Shown here: one piece after another, positions 9,452 to 18,910 of the stretch
Numbering within the stretch: position 1 is the first letter of the stretch
How the letters are laid out: every line of letters starts with the position of its first letter
Assembly: GCA_018970215.1 (NCBI GenBank)
Contig: JAGWWX010000004.1
Coordinates: 1-52,690, forward strand
Source: Acidobacteriota bacterium
GTDB taxonomy: Bacteria; Actinomycetota; Acidimicrobiia; Acidimicrobiales; RAAP-2
Direction of reading: 5' to 3'
DNA: 52,690 bases
Translations under genes and position numbers: made by a program
The notes under the pieces: generated by a model
What the model was told of the DNA's origin: nothing
Database searches by the model: none
Seen by the model: the letters and a program-made list of their open reading frames with translations, nothing else

Positions 9452-10206
9452 GATGAACCCGTCTTTCGCGACCGTCGCAACCGAAGGCTCTCGAGTCGTT
9501 CAACTATCTGCACAATTCCACGCGACCGCAGAGGCACGTCCTCGGGTAAGAGATGTGCCGTAAATGCGTCACGGAGTTGTTTCGATCCGGTCGCCGCGTC
9601 GTCGCGGTGCTCCGACTGCCCCGCTTCCGCGGCACGAATACCGACACCAAGGTCACCCGACCACTGCACGACTCCGGCGTAGTCCGCACTCCCGGCCGAC
9701 GCCGTCGCGCGCATCCACCCTGACGTCATGTCCGACTCTCCGTCACGCCAGTCTTCCCACGGGAGACGTTGGGGTTGACCGAAGTCATCGACCACCAGCT
9801 CGGCCTTCGTGTAGATCGCGTCGGCACGGTTCGTGAAACTGAACTCGAACAGCTTGGACTCCGTAATGGCCTCGGTGGGACAGGCCTCAACGCACATGTC
9901 GCAGTGAATGCACCGTAGGTAGTTGATCTCGTAGACGTAGCCGTAGCGCTCTCCCGGACTGACGGGGTGGTCGAGTGGATTATCGAGCCCTCGAACGTAG
10001 ATGCAGTCAGCGGGGCAGACACCCGCACACAGCTCGCAGCCGATGCACTTCTCCATCCCGTCTTCGTAGCGATTGAGAACGTGACGACCGTGCTGGCGCG
10101 GTTGCTTCGGGCGCTTCTCTTTGGGGTAGCTCGAGGTCACACGAGGTCGAGTGAGGTGTTGGAGGGTCAGCTTGAATCCGCCGAAGAATGACGTTCGACT
10201 CGCCAT
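9448..10206 (-). CDS. nuoI: NADH-quinone oxidoreductase subunit I, C-terminally extended
   Basis: 252 aa. This ferredoxin-like subunit carries two 4Fe-4S clusters (N6a and N6b) that pass electrons toward NuoB. The ligands are C54, C57, C60 and C64 (CIGCELCAGVC) with C99, C102, C105 and C109 (CIHCDMCVEAC). The conserved core ends near residue 150. The remaining 100 or so residues are hydrophilic, charge-rich and unlike the core, so the protein is longer than typical bacterial NuoI. ATG 10206 shares one base with the nuoH stop (TAATG). The next gene, nuoJ, overlaps by ATGA, which argues against a misread frame at the C-terminus. Confidence 0.95.
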   Translation of the reverse strand: MASRTSFFGGFKLTLQHLTRPRVTSSYPKEKRPKQPRQHGRHVLNRYEDGMEKCIGCELCAGVCPADCIYVRGLDNPLDHPVSPGERYGYVYEINYLRCIHCDMCVEACPTEAITESKLFEFSFTNRADAIYTKAELVVDDFGQPQRLPWEDWRDGESDMTSGWMRATASAGSADYAGVVQWSGDLGVGIRAAEAGQSEHRDDAATGSKQLRDAFTAHLLPEDVPLRSRGIVQIVERLESLRLRRSRKTGSS

Positions 10207-11441
10207 TAGTTGTCCTCCCCGTCCGTAAGACGACGTAGAACGTACGGCGGCAAAGGACGTTCGCCGACCGTGGGTAGCACCGCATCGGGACCAACCTCGC
10301 GAGTGGTGCCAATTTCGAACGCTCGCGTCAAAGCGACCGAGCCGAGCAGTGAGATCGCGGCGAGGCTAAAGCCCCACGCCGGCGACACGAGGAAACCCGC
10401 CACGAGCAGCATCCACGCCAGACTGAGCGGAATCAGGCGCTTCCACCCCAGATCCATCAGTTGGTCGTAACGGAAACGCGGAAGCGCGGCGCGGAACCAC
10501 ACGTAGGCAAAGCAGAAGGCGACAGTTTTCCCGAGAAACCACAGAATCGGGAAGAGCCACTCGAGATGGGGAATGTTGGGCACCGGCCCCGAAGGCCCAC
10601 CAAAAAACAACGTCACCATGACGGCCGACATGGTGATCGTGTTCATGAATTCGGCGAGGAAGAACAGTGCGAATCGAAGGGACGAGTACTCCGTGTGGAA
10701 ACCGCCGACGAGTTCGCTCTCAGCTTCTACGACGTCAAACGGTGGACGATTCAGTTCGGCGGTGATGGCAATCAAGAAGATGACGAACGGCACGACTCCG
10801 AGTCGAATGAGATTCCAGTTCCAGAACCCGCCGGCCTGTGACGCCACAATGTCGTGAGTGGAGAGCGAACCGGTAGCGAGAACTACGGTGACGACGGTCA
10901 TCCCGAGGGCTGCCTCGTACGAAATCATCTGTGCCGACGCACGCACCGAAGAGATCAGTGGGTATTTCGAGCCGGAGCTCCAACCCGCCAAGATCACGCC
11001 GTAGACGGAGAGGCCCGACATCGCCAACAACAAGAGGATGCCGATCGGGGTGTCCGCGACCTGCAGCAAGAACGTGTGGCCCGCGATAGTGACACTGTTC
11101 CCCACCGGCACAATCGTGAACGTGATCAGCGCGGGAATCAGTGCGAGATAGGGAGCCAACTTGAAAGTGAAACGGTCCGCTTGAGCGGGGATGAGGTCTT
11201 CTTTAAAGAACAGTTTGATGCCATCGGCCAACGTTTGGAGTAGTCCGAAGGGTCCCCACCTATTGGGGCCGATTCGACTTTGCATGTCGGAAATCACCTT
11301 GCGTTCAAACCAAATCATCAGCGTGACAGAGCCCATGAGAGCGGCGAAGGCGACGAGAACTTTGATGGCGGCGATGACGACAACCGTGACGTCAACCCCG
11401 AGAACGTAGAGCGGATCGCCCGCGGCCAAGATCACGCTCAT
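10206..11441 (-). CDS. nuoH: NADH-quinone oxidoreductase subunit H
   Basis: 411 aa, the multi-helix membrane subunit that anchors the peripheral arm and forms much of the quinone pocket. RIGPNRWGPFGLLQTLADG near the N-terminus and ELNRPPFDVVEAESELVGGF in the middle are diagnostic; the second holds the acidic residues lining the quinone channel. The tail of about 50 residues after the last helix is charged. The start overlaps nuoG by ATGA. Confidence 0.97.
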   Translation of the reverse strand: MSVILAAGDPLYVLGVDVTVVVIAAIKVLVAFAALMGSVTLMIWFERKVISDMQSRIGPNRWGPFGLLQTLADGIKLFFKEDLIPAQADRFTFKLAPYLALIPALITFTIVPVGNSVTIAGHTFLLQVADTPIGILLLLAMSGLSVYGVILAGWSSGSKYPLISSVRASAQMISYEAALGMTVVTVVLATGSLSTHDIVASQAGGFWNWNLIRLGVVPFVIFLIAITAELNRPPFDVVEAESELVGGFHTEYSSLRFALFFLAEFMNTITMSAVMVTLFFGGPSGPVPNIPHLEWLFPILWFLGKTVAFCFAYVWFRAALPRFRYDQLMDLGWKRLIPLSLAWMLLVAGFLVSPAWGFSLAAISLLGSVALTRAFEIGTTREVGPDAVLPTVGERPLPPYVLRRLTDGEDN

Positions 11442-14056
11442 TGCGACTCCAGGCGTAGGTCAATCACGGGCAGCGTCGCGTCAACGATCCACGACCTAAA
11501 TCCCGTCTCGTGCGGACCGCTCCCGAAGGGAACGACGACCGTTCCGCGTGGCACCGTGGCATCTTCGGTGACGACCACCGAATCGGTGCCCCTCGACGAC
11601 GTCAGACGAACAACGTCACCGTCTTTGGCCCCAAAGCGCGTCAAATCACTGGGGTGCACGCGCACGCGAACATCCTCCACTAAGGCACGAAGTGCCGGCG
11701 TACCCGTCACCGACGCGCCGTGATCGTAGAGAACGTGATTCATCACGAGACGAAGTGAGTAGGCGTCGGGCGAGGGGACGCTCACCTCACGGGGTTCGAG
11801 AACCTCGAGGTCGCGGGAGAGCGAGAGTGCGGCAGTATTCATCGTGGGTACCTGGACATCGCCCGCGCGCGGTGCGAGTCCCACGAGATCGGCGGAGCGA
11901 ACACCGGGGAACGCCATGGGGTCAAGAGCGCGGCGCGGCGTGAGGTCGGCCTCTCGCCCCACGACCACTCCCTCGACGTGCGCGGCGTACAGTGCCGTGG
12001 CGGCGGGGTAGCCGGCGGCGCTCATTGCGGCGGCGGCATCTTCGGGTGACGCGAGGCCCAAGTGTTGCCCAAACTCTTCGGCTAGCTCCGCGGCGATAGC
12101 GATGTCGGGCCACGCTGCACCGGGTGGCGTGACTTTGGGTGCGAGGGCCGTCACCCGACCTTCGATGTTGGTGACTGTGCCGTATCGTTCGTGAGCGACC
12201 GAGGCGGGTAGTACGACGTCGGCGAAGGCTAACGATGGTCCCCCGTGTCCCGTCACCGCGATGAGGTGGGCCGCTGTCAGCGCCGCGCGACCCAACGTGG
12301 GATCGGCGACATTGGTAAGAATGTCACCACCAAGGGCAATCACCACTCGCTGATCACCACTGGCGAGAGCGACCAGTTGTTCGAGGGTGGTGCGGCCACG
12401 TTCGGATCGTGAGCTACGGACGGGTCCGCGCCCTGGCGTAAGTCCCATGTCAAGCGCACCCATGACGTTGCCGCGACGAAGAGCCGGTAGAAATTTGGCG
12501 CGAGGGAACCGTCGGGCGAAGGTCCGCACCGCGGACTCAATGACCTCAGCCGACTCCGCCACATTGGGTCGGCCGACGAGGAAGACCACTCCTTCACCGG
12601 TATCGCCGATCAGGCGACGAGCCTCGTGGAGGTCGGCAGATGTCATCAGAGCACCGTGAGGGTGGGCCGCTAACTGCGTCAAGGGAGCGTCGTCAGTCGC
12701 GATCGCTGACGCCACGACGTGAGCTTCGCCCGGGCGAATTGGTAGCGAGACACGGGCGAGCGAGGTGAGTGACGAACCGGCCGACGTCAATTCAACGATA
12801 TTGGTTCGACCCTTGACGACCCCTTCGCGGAGTCGGAGAAAGAGAACGGGTAGCTCGTCGCGAATGTCGCCCGCGAGAACGACGACCGTGCAGGCTTCCG
12901 CCATTTCGTTAATGGTGGCGAGAGGCAGGGCGTGCACGAGGGCGGGGTCGAGTCCATCGCCGTACTGTGCATCCACATTCTCCGTACCAAGAACGCCCCG
13001 CATGAAGCGTTCCCACGCAAAGGCACCTTCGTTGGTGAGGGCCGCACCGCCGATGGCACCAATGGCATCGGGTCCCGCGGAGAGAGCGTCATGCAAGAGT
13101 GAACTCGCCGTTGCGAGAGCGTCGCCCCACGTCGTTTCGACCAACTCACCATCGCGACGGACCAGCGGGCTCGTGAGGCGTCGCGAGGGTTCGAGGTACG
13201 ACGCGTTGGCGTCACCATCGACGGCCTCAATGACAAAACGACCTTTGTCGCACAGCCAACCGTGGTTGACGGCGTCGGAGTCGACACCGAGAACTCGTGT
13301 TAGTCGGTTCTGCGAACTCTGTACCGCCACACGGCACCCCACGGCGCAGGTGGTGCACGTGCTCTCCACTTGCTCTAAGTCCCACGGACGTGCCGTAAAG
13401 CGATACGGCGTTGCGGTGAGCGCGCCGACGGGGCAGATCTGCACCGTGTTACCGGAGAAGACAGAGTCGAACGGTTCCGTCGGAAACGGGGCAACTTCGA
13501 TTCGATCGCCGCGACCCGCAAAGGCAATCTGCGAGTCTCCGGATACTTCCGACGCGAACCGCGTGCAACGACTGCACTGGATGCACCGTTCACGATCAAG
13601 GAGCACCAGCTCACCGATCGGAATGGGCTTTTCGAAGTGCCGCTTCTCTTCGATGAATCGCGTTTCACCGGAGCCGTGCGTCAAAACCTGGTCCTGCAAG
13701 GGACACTCCCCACCCTTGTCACACACCGGGCAGTCGAGGGGGTGGTTGGAGAGTAAAAATTCCAGGACGCCGTCCTGGGCTTTCTTGACCTTGTCGCTGT
13801 CGGTCGTGACCACCATTCCCTCGGCGACCTGCACGTAGCAGGCGGGAGTCAGTGTTGCCCCGCGCGGTCCCTCCACTTCCACGAGACACATGCGGCAGAC
13901 TCCCACAGGCTCCATGCGGGGGTGATAACAGAATCGAGGGATGTACGTCCCGCTCCGCTCGGCGGCGGCGATCAGCATCTCTCCCTTCGGTGCTTCGACG
14001 TCACGCCCATTAATACGGAGCGTCACGGTGGCGCGAGTTTCCACAACGTCAGTCAT
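11438..14056 (-). CDS. nuoG: NADH-quinone oxidoreductase subunit G
   Basis: 872 aa from ATG 14056, which overlaps the end of nuoF by 8 nt; the longer frame to 14152 lies within nuoF and is rejected. The N-terminal 2Fe-2S cluster has C43, C54, C57 and C73. The next 4Fe-4S cluster has H105, C109, C112 and C118. A third has C158, C161, C164 and C208. C234, C237, C241 and C269 provide the extra N7 cluster site, which is present only in some bacteria. The rest is a molybdopterin-oxidoreductase-like fold without an expected cofactor role. This subunit forms the electron wire between NuoF and NuoI. Confidence 0.96.
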   Translation of the reverse strand: MTDVVETRATVTLRINGRDVEAPKGEMLIAAAERSGTYIPRFCYHPRMEPVGVCRMCLVEVEGPRGATLTPACYVQVAEGMVVTTDSDKVKKAQDGVLEFLLSNHPLDCPVCDKGGECPLQDQVLTHGSGETRFIEEKRHFEKPIPIGELVLLDRERCIQCSRCTRFASEVSGDSQIAFAGRGDRIEVAPFPTEPFDSVFSGNTVQICPVGALTATPYRFTARPWDLEQVESTCTTCAVGCRVAVQSSQNRLTRVLGVDSDAVNHGWLCDKGRFVIEAVDGDANASYLEPSRRLTSPLVRRDGELVETTWGDALATASSLLHDALSAGPDAIGAIGGAALTNEGAFAWERFMRGVLGTENVDAQYGDGLDPALVHALPLATINEMAEACTVVVLAGDIRDELPVLFLRLREGVVKGRTNIVELTSAGSSLTSLARVSLPIRPGEAHVVASAIATDDAPLTQLAAHPHGALMTSADLHEARRLIGDTGEGVVFLVGRPNVAESAEVIESAVRTFARRFPRAKFLPALRRGNVMGALDMGLTPGRGPVRSSRSERGRTTLEQLVALASGDQRVVIALGGDILTNVADPTLGRAALTAAHLIAVTGHGGPSLAFADVVLPASVAHERYGTVTNIEGRVTALAPKVTPPGAAWPDIAIAAELAEEFGQHLGLASPEDAAAAMSAAGYPAATALYAAHVEGVVVGREADLTPRRALDPMAFPGVRSADLVGLAPRAGDVQVPTMNTAALSLSRDLEVLEPREVSVPSPDAYSLRLVMNHVLYDHGASVTGTPALRALVEDVRVRVHPSDLTRFGAKDGDVVRLTSSRGTDSVVVTEDATVPRGTVVVPFGSGPHETGFRSWIVDATLPVIDLRLESQ

Positions 14057-15353
14057 GAGGGCACCCGTTGTGATCGACGTGAGCGATGAAGTCGTCTCGG
14101 AACATCGTGATGGCCGAGTGAATAGACGAAGGAATCGAAGGTCCGAGGACACAAATGGTCGTCTGCTGCGGGGGCCACGTCAGGCCGGGGGCGATGTTGT
14201 CACAGAGATCCAAGAGAAGATCGAGATCCTCTCGTCGACCACCGCCGTGTTCGAGTCGATACATAATGCGCTCAAGCCAACCCGAGCCTTCACGGCACGG
14301 TGTGCACTGCCCACAGGACTCTCGAGAGAAGAACTTCGTAATTCGCCAGGCAGCGCGCACCACACAGCTGTCCTCATCGAGGACCACGATGGAGCCCGAA
14401 CCCAACATTGACGCCTTGTTCGCTACTTCGTCTTGACCTAGTGGCGTATCGAGATCATCAGGTCCAAACCATGGCGCTGACACGCCACCAGGAATGAATG
14501 CTTTGATCTTCTTGTCACCGACAATGCCACCACCGAGCGAGGGGTCGTAGATCAGGTCACGGAACGTGTTCTTCACCATCTCTAACTCAAACACGCCGGG
14601 GTTCTTCACCCGGCCCGAGAGTGCAAACAGGCGCGTTCCCGTCGATCGACCTTCCCCGAGCGCGGCGAATGCAGCACCGGAGTGAGTGACAATCCACGGC
14701 ATGTTCGACATCGTTTCCACGTTGTTGACGACTGTGGGTTGACCGTAGAGTCCGATGGCAGCGGGAAAGTATGGCGGCTTGATACGAGGAAATCCCCGCT
14801 TGCCTTCCAGCGCCTCGATGAGCGAGGTCTCTTCGCCACAGATGTACGCACCGGCACCGGGGTGCACCACGATGTCCAATGAAAACTGCGAGCCAAAAAT
14901 GTTGGCGCCGAGAGCACCGTGTTCGTACGCGTCATTCAGTGCTTGCTGTACTCGCTCGAGCCCAAGCGCAAACTCACCGCGGAGGTAGATGAAGGCCTGA
15001 CTCACTTGAAGTGCGTACGCCGCAATCGTGACGCCTTCGACGAGCTGGTGCGGTTCGCGTTCTACGAGGTAGTGATCTTTGAAGGTCGCTGGCTCGGATT
15101 CGTCGCCGTTGACCACGAGATAGGTCACCGGCGCTTTACGCAACATCGACCACTTACGACCCGCCGGGAAGCCCGCGCCACCTCGACCGAGGAGCGACGC
15201 CGCGTCGACTTCGGCGGCGACATCTTCGGGGTGCATTGTGAGGGCCTGGCGAAGGGCACTGAACCCACCAGTGGCGAGGTAACGCGACATGGTGTGCGAG
15301 TCGTCAAACTGAGCTCTCGACGAGACGATCTTGGGTGCGGTGAGGTGAGCCAC
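14049..15353 (-). CDS. nuoF: NADH-quinone oxidoreductase subunit F
   Basis: 434 aa, the NADH-oxidising flavoprotein of complex I. The NADH site GRGGAGFPAGRKW lies in the first 70 residues, the FMN-site segment NGDESEPATFKDHYL follows it, and the 4Fe-4S (N3) motif ESCGQCTPCREGSGW lies toward the C-terminus. The start codon is GTG 15353, sharing its G with the nuoE stop (TAGTG). Confidence 0.97.
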   Translation of the reverse strand: MAHLTAPKIVSSRAQFDDSHTMSRYLATGGFSALRQALTMHPEDVAAEVDAASLLGRGGAGFPAGRKWSMLRKAPVTYLVVNGDESEPATFKDHYLVEREPHQLVEGVTIAAYALQVSQAFIYLRGEFALGLERVQQALNDAYEHGALGANIFGSQFSLDIVVHPGAGAYICGEETSLIEALEGKRGFPRIKPPYFPAAIGLYGQPTVVNNVETMSNMPWIVTHSGAAFAALGEGRSTGTRLFALSGRVKNPGVFELEMVKNTFRDLIYDPSLGGGIVGDKKIKAFIPGGVSAPWFGPDDLDTPLGQDEVANKASMLGSGSIVVLDEDSCVVRAAWRITKFFSRESCGQCTPCREGSGWLERIMYRLEHGGGRREDLDLLLDLCDNIAPGLTWPPQQTTICVLGPSIPSSIHSAITMFRDDFIAHVDHNGCPHD

Positions 15354-15970
15354 TACTTCGCTCCCCCGGCTCGGGCCTCACGGGCCGACTGAGCCGCGTC
15401 GCGCTCCGTCGCAATCTGTGCGCGGGACGCTCGCAGACCACCGCTGCGCCGGACTCGAATCAACGTACCGTGAGGCGGAATTTCATCCTCGCGCTTTCCG
15501 GCGCGAAGATCGTTCACGAGTGCGTCAAAAGCGGCGGGAGTGGTTGTGCGCACGTAGCGGTGATTCACCTGAACGCAGGGGGCAATATTGCAGTCGGCGA
15601 GACATTCTGTTTCTTCCAAGGTAAAGAGGCCGTCATCCGACGTGCCGCCCACGGCGCATCCCAAGGTGGCGCGAGCGTGCTCCAACATCTCTTCGCCGCC
15701 GGCTAAGAGACAAGCGATGTTCGTACAGACGCCAACAACGTACTTACCCACTGGCTCGAGGTGATACATGTCATAGAACGTGGCGGTGCCCCGAACTTCC
15801 GCCGGCGTGGTACCGGTGAGTTCGGCGACCTCAGCCATTCCCTCTTCACTGAGGTAGCCGTCTTGCTCTTGCACTAGATGCAACAGTGGCAGCATGGCGC
15901 TGCGACGCTCGGGGTACAAGGCGACCAATTCGTCGGCGCGTTGGCGGATATCGGCGCGAAGGTAGCTCAT
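15353..15970 (-). CDS. nuoE: NADH-quinone oxidoreductase subunit E
   Basis: 205 aa, the thioredoxin-like 2Fe-2S subunit (cluster N1a) that partners NuoF. The four cysteine ligands are C82, C87, C123 and C127. Residues after about 165 form a basic, alanine-rich tail beyond the usual domain. The ATG start overlaps the nuoD stop by ATGA. Confidence 0.96.
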   Translation of the reverse strand: MSYLRADIRQRADELVALYPERRSAMLPLLHLVQEQDGYLSEEGMAEVAELTGTTPAEVRGTATFYDMYHLEPVGKYVVGVCTNIACLLAGGEEMLEHARATLGCAVGGTSDDGLFTLEETECLADCNIAPCVQVNHRYVRTTTPAAFDALVNDLRAGKREDEIPPHGTLIRVRRSGGLRASRAQIATERDAAQSAREARAGGAK

Positions 15971-17325
15971 CGGTCGACCTCTCCCATGACGGGGTCCACC
16001 GTGGAGATCACGGTGATGGTGTCAGACACCAATCCGCCTCGCATCAAGAGTGGAATTGCCTGAACGTTCACGAACGAAGGGGCCCGCACGTGTATCCGGT
16101 ACGGCTTTGGTCCACCGTCAGAGACGATGTAGCAGCCCAACTCGCCACGAGGTGATTCAATGGCGGAGTACACCTCACCTTCGGGAACGTGGAATCCTTC
16201 GGTAAAGAGTTTGAAGTGGTGAATGAGCGCTTCCATCGACTCATCGATGCGCGCGCGTGGCGGTGGTGTGACCTTCGGGTCTTGAGTCCGGTAGTCACCG
16301 CGGGGCATCATGTCGAGACACTGACGAACAATCTTGAGTGACTCGCGAATTTCGTTCAGACGAATCGCGTAGCGGTCGAAGTTGTCGCCGTAGGTACCAA
16401 CGATGACGTCAAATTCCACCTGGTCGTAGGCCAAGTACGGCATCTCGCGCCGAAGATCCCACGGCACGCCCGTCGAGCGCAAAAGGGGACCCGTGACGCC
16501 CAGCGCCAACGCCTCTTCGGCCGTGATGGGAGCAACTCCCTCCATACGTTGACGGAAGATGGGCTGACCCGTTAAGAGTGTGTCGTATTCGTAGGTTCTC
16601 GCTTCGATCGTGTCACAGATCACGAGAACGTCGTCTTCCCATCCATCGGGCAAGTCGGCGGCGACACCACCGGGACGGACGTAGTTGAGGTTCAGTCGCA
16701 GCCCGGCCGTCTTTTCGAAGAACGCGAGTATCAGTTCGCGCTCGCGGAGACCGTAGATCATCATGGAGGTCGATCCCAAGTCCATGCCGTTCGTCGCCAT
16801 CCAGACGAGGTGCGAGGACACACGGTTCAACTCGCTCATCAACATGCGAATCCAGACGGCGCGCTCCGGTACCTCGATGCCGAGCAACTTCTCCACGGCC
16901 ATGGAGTAGCTCAGTTCATTGTTGATGGGACTCAGGTAGTCCATACGAGTGACGTTGGTGCCGCCTTGGACGTACGACAGCTCTTCGCCCTGCTTTTCCA
17001 TCCCAGTGTGGAGATATCCAATAACGGGCTTGCAGCGCAGGACCGTTTCTCCATCGAGTTCGAGCATCAAGCGCAAGACCCCGTGGGTTGATGGGTGCGA
17101 CGGGCCCATATTGATAATCATCAGTTCGTCGTCGCGGCTCTCGACGTCGAACTGGGACGGGTCGAGTTGACGACCGTCGAGACGCAGTACCGCACCTACT
17201 TCGCGACCGAGCTGTTGGGCGCCAGTGTCGCGCCGGTACGTGAGCTCTTGGGCACCCTCACTCGTCTCCGCGACGAGAAGCTCGTCGCGATCGACGGAAC
17301 GAACAGAGACTTTGGAATCGGTCAT
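15967..17325 (-). CDS. nuoD: NADH-quinone oxidoreductase subunit D
   Basis: 452 aa from ATG 17325, chosen because it overlaps the nuoC stop by ATGA; the longer frame to 17403 runs inside nuoC. This is the 49-kDa subunit, related to the hydrogenase large subunit, and forms the quinone-reduction site with NuoB. GPSHPSTHGVLRL and the later ESPRGELGCYIVSDG segment are conserved quinone-site regions. About 70 poorly conserved residues precede the core; they start immediately after the ATGA and appear genuine. Confidence 0.96.
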   Translation of the reverse strand: MTDSKVSVRSVDRDELLVAETSEGAQELTYRRDTGAQQLGREVGAVLRLDGRQLDPSQFDVESRDDELMIINMGPSHPSTHGVLRLMLELDGETVLRCKPVIGYLHTGMEKQGEELSYVQGGTNVTRMDYLSPINNELSYSMAVEKLLGIEVPERAVWIRMLMSELNRVSSHLVWMATNGMDLGSTSMMIYGLRERELILAFFEKTAGLRLNLNYVRPGGVAADLPDGWEDDVLVICDTIEARTYEYDTLLTGQPIFRQRMEGVAPITAEEALALGVTGPLLRSTGVPWDLRREMPYLAYDQVEFDVIVGTYGDNFDRYAIRLNEIRESLKIVRQCLDMMPRGDYRTQDPKVTPPPRARIDESMEALIHHFKLFTEGFHVPEGEVYSAIESPRGELGCYIVSDGGPKPYRIHVRAPSFVNVQAIPLLMRGGLVSDTITVISTVDPVMGEVDR

Positions 17326-17816
17326 CGAGGACCCGGCGCTTCCTTGAACTGCACGGGAACCCGACCGATGCCGTAATCCTTCCGCAGCGGGTGGCCTTCC
17401 CACTCTTCTGGCATCAAGATGCGAGTGAGATCGGGGTGATCGAGAAACACCACACCGAAGAGATCGAAGGCCTCGCGCTCGAGGGCTTCGGTTCCCGGGT
17501 ACAGAGAAAACAGGGAATCGATGGTGCAGTCGTGCTCGGGTACCTGGACTCGAATGCGGACCCGCTGACGCTTACTCATACTTAAGAGGTTCACCACGAT
17601 TTCGAAGCGCTCAGCCGTCACACCATCAGGAAGCGTGCGACCGGGGTGTGTGAAGTAGTCAACAGCACACAGATCGGCGCAGAGCTCGAATCCATCGTTC
17701 CGAAAGGCAGCGACCACGTCGCGATACGCGGCGCGCGACGGGAAGCAGGCGACATCGGCGTTGAGGGCGTCGGCCACCACGACGCCCGCGGGCACTCCGG
17801 CGGGAAGAGGAATCAC
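17322..17816 (-). CDS. nuoC: NADH-quinone oxidoreductase subunit C
   Basis: 164 aa, the 30-kDa hydrophilic subunit of the peripheral arm. The block [20 protein letters not shown], followed by GHPLRKDYG, is the family signature. GTG 17816 is chosen because it overlaps the nuoB stop in a GTGA junction; the frame extending to 17861 lies inside nuoB. It is a separate gene and not fused to nuoD as in some enterobacteria. Confidence 0.95.
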   Translation of the reverse strand: MIPLPAGVPAGVVVADALNADVACFPSRAAYRDVVAAFRNDGFELCADLCAVDYFTHPGRTLPDGVTAERFEIVVNLLSMSKRQRVRIRVQVPEHDCTIDSLFSLYPGTEALEREAFDLFGVVFLDHPDLTRILMPEEWEGHPLRKDYGIGRVPVQFKEAPGPR

Positions 17817-18376
17817 CGAGGCGTCCCTAATCGCACCGACACAGGAACCTCGGGCGTCCAACGAGGGTCGTTCGCCACCATCAGACCCGGCTGGCCATCG
17901 TGGCGGCGCTGCATAATTTCACCCGTGCGAATCTTTTCGTGGAGCGTCAAGATGGCGTGCATCAACGTCTCGGGACTCGGAGGACAGCCGGGCGCATAGA
18001 CATCCACGGGAACAATCTGGTCAACACCTTGCACGATGGCGTAGTTGTTAAACATTCCGCCCGACGACGCACACACACCCATGGAGATCACCCACTTGGG
18101 TTCCATCATCTGGTCGTACACCTGGCGGAGAACGGGGGCCATTTTCTGACTCACCCGACCCGCCACGATCATGAGGTCCGCTTGACGAGGCGAGTTACGA
18201 AAAACCTCCATACCAAAGCGAGCGAGATCAAAGTCGGCGGCCCCCGCCGCCATCATCTCGATGGCGCAGCACGCCAACCCAAACGAGGCGGGCCACAGTG
18301 ACGCTCGACGCGCCCAACGCACCACGTCTTCCAGACGTCCGGTAATGAAGTTGTGTTGGAGATCTTCGAGGGCCAC
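17813..18376 (-). CDS. nuoB: NADH-quinone oxidoreductase subunit B
   Basis: 187 aa, carrying the terminal 4Fe-4S cluster N2 that reduces the quinone. The ligands are the unusual adjacent pair C36-C37 (LACCAIEMM), C102 ([10 protein letters not shown]) and C131 ([10 protein letters not shown]). The start codon is GTG, 2 nt after the nuoA stop. The C-terminus, after about residue 150, is a short variable tail. Confidence 0.97.
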   Translation of the reverse strand: MALEDLQHNFITGRLEDVVRWARRASLWPASFGLACCAIEMMAAGAADFDLARFGMEVFRNSPRQADLMIVAGRVSQKMAPVLRQVYDQMMEPKWVISMGVCASSGGMFNNYAIVQGVDQIVPVDVYAPGCPPSPETLMHAILTLHEKIRTGEIMQRRHDGQPGLMVANDPRWTPEVPVSVRLGTPR

Positions 18377-18378
18377 GT

Positions 18379-18813
18379 TTACGCCGCCCTCGTACCGATA
18401 CGGCTAATGGTCGAGTCGGAACTACGGCTCGGTGCGCCCTTCGTGAGTCGCTTCACCGGTCCCCACGACAGAGCACCCTCGCTTACGAGAAAGAGGAGAG
18501 AAGCGAAGACAACAACAGAAAAGAGGAGAACCTCAACTAGCCCAAATGCACCCAACTGGCGAAAGACCACCGCAAAGGGGTACATGAAAACGACTTCAAT
18601 ATCAAAGATGACGAAAATCATCGCGACCAAGTAGAAGCGCACGGGGAATCGTGCGGGCGGCTCTATTTCCGGGACGATCCCACATTCGTACGGAGCGAGC
18701 TTTGCGTCACTCGGTCGCTTTCGGGGGGCCAGCAGTGCTGACGCCACGAACGACCCAGAGGCAAATAACGCACCCAGAATGAGTAGTCCCAGTATGGGGA
18801 GGTACTGGTCCAT
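18379..18813 (-). CDS. nuoA: NADH-quinone oxidoreductase subunit A, first gene of the nuo operon
   Basis: 144 aa with three transmembrane helices. The loop [20 protein letters not shown] and the helix [20 protein letters not shown] are the NuoA/ND3 signature. An in-frame TAA lies two codons upstream of ATG 18813, which fixes the start. No purine-rich ribosome site is visible before it, so the transcript may have a very short leader. The residues after about 120 form a polar tail. Confidence 0.97.
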   Translation of the reverse strand: MDQYLPILGLLILGALFASGSFVASALLAPRKRPSDAKLAPYECGIVPEIEPPARFPVRFYLVAMIFVIFDIEVVFMYPFAVVFRQLGAFGLVEVLLFSVVVFASLLFLVSEGALSWGPVKRLTKGAPSRSSDSTISRIGTRAA

Positions 18814-18910
18814 CAGCCATTAGTTCTACCAGACATGGCGCACTTCTTCGGCGTTCGTCATTCCCCCTACGCCAGTCATGAAAATTTGCCAGTACTTGTA
18901 AGGTGACGTC
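18814..18910. promoter_or_regulatory. Divergent promoter region between nuoA and the geranylgeranyl-reductase-family gene
   Basis: This 97-bp gap separates two divergent transcripts and must carry both promoters. The rightward gene has a good ribosome site (AAGGTG at 18900-18905, 5 nt before GTG 18911). I see no convincing -35/-10 pair and no TGTGAA-type inverted repeat of the Rex operator kind. Only the function as a promoter region is inferred. Confidence 0.5.

Noticed and set aside
12765-13838. Plus-strand open frame of 357 codons opposite nuoG
   Set aside because: It lies wholly antisense to the cluster-binding part of nuoG, has Ser/Arg-rich low-information sequence and resembles no family; it is a frame shadow of a conserved gene.
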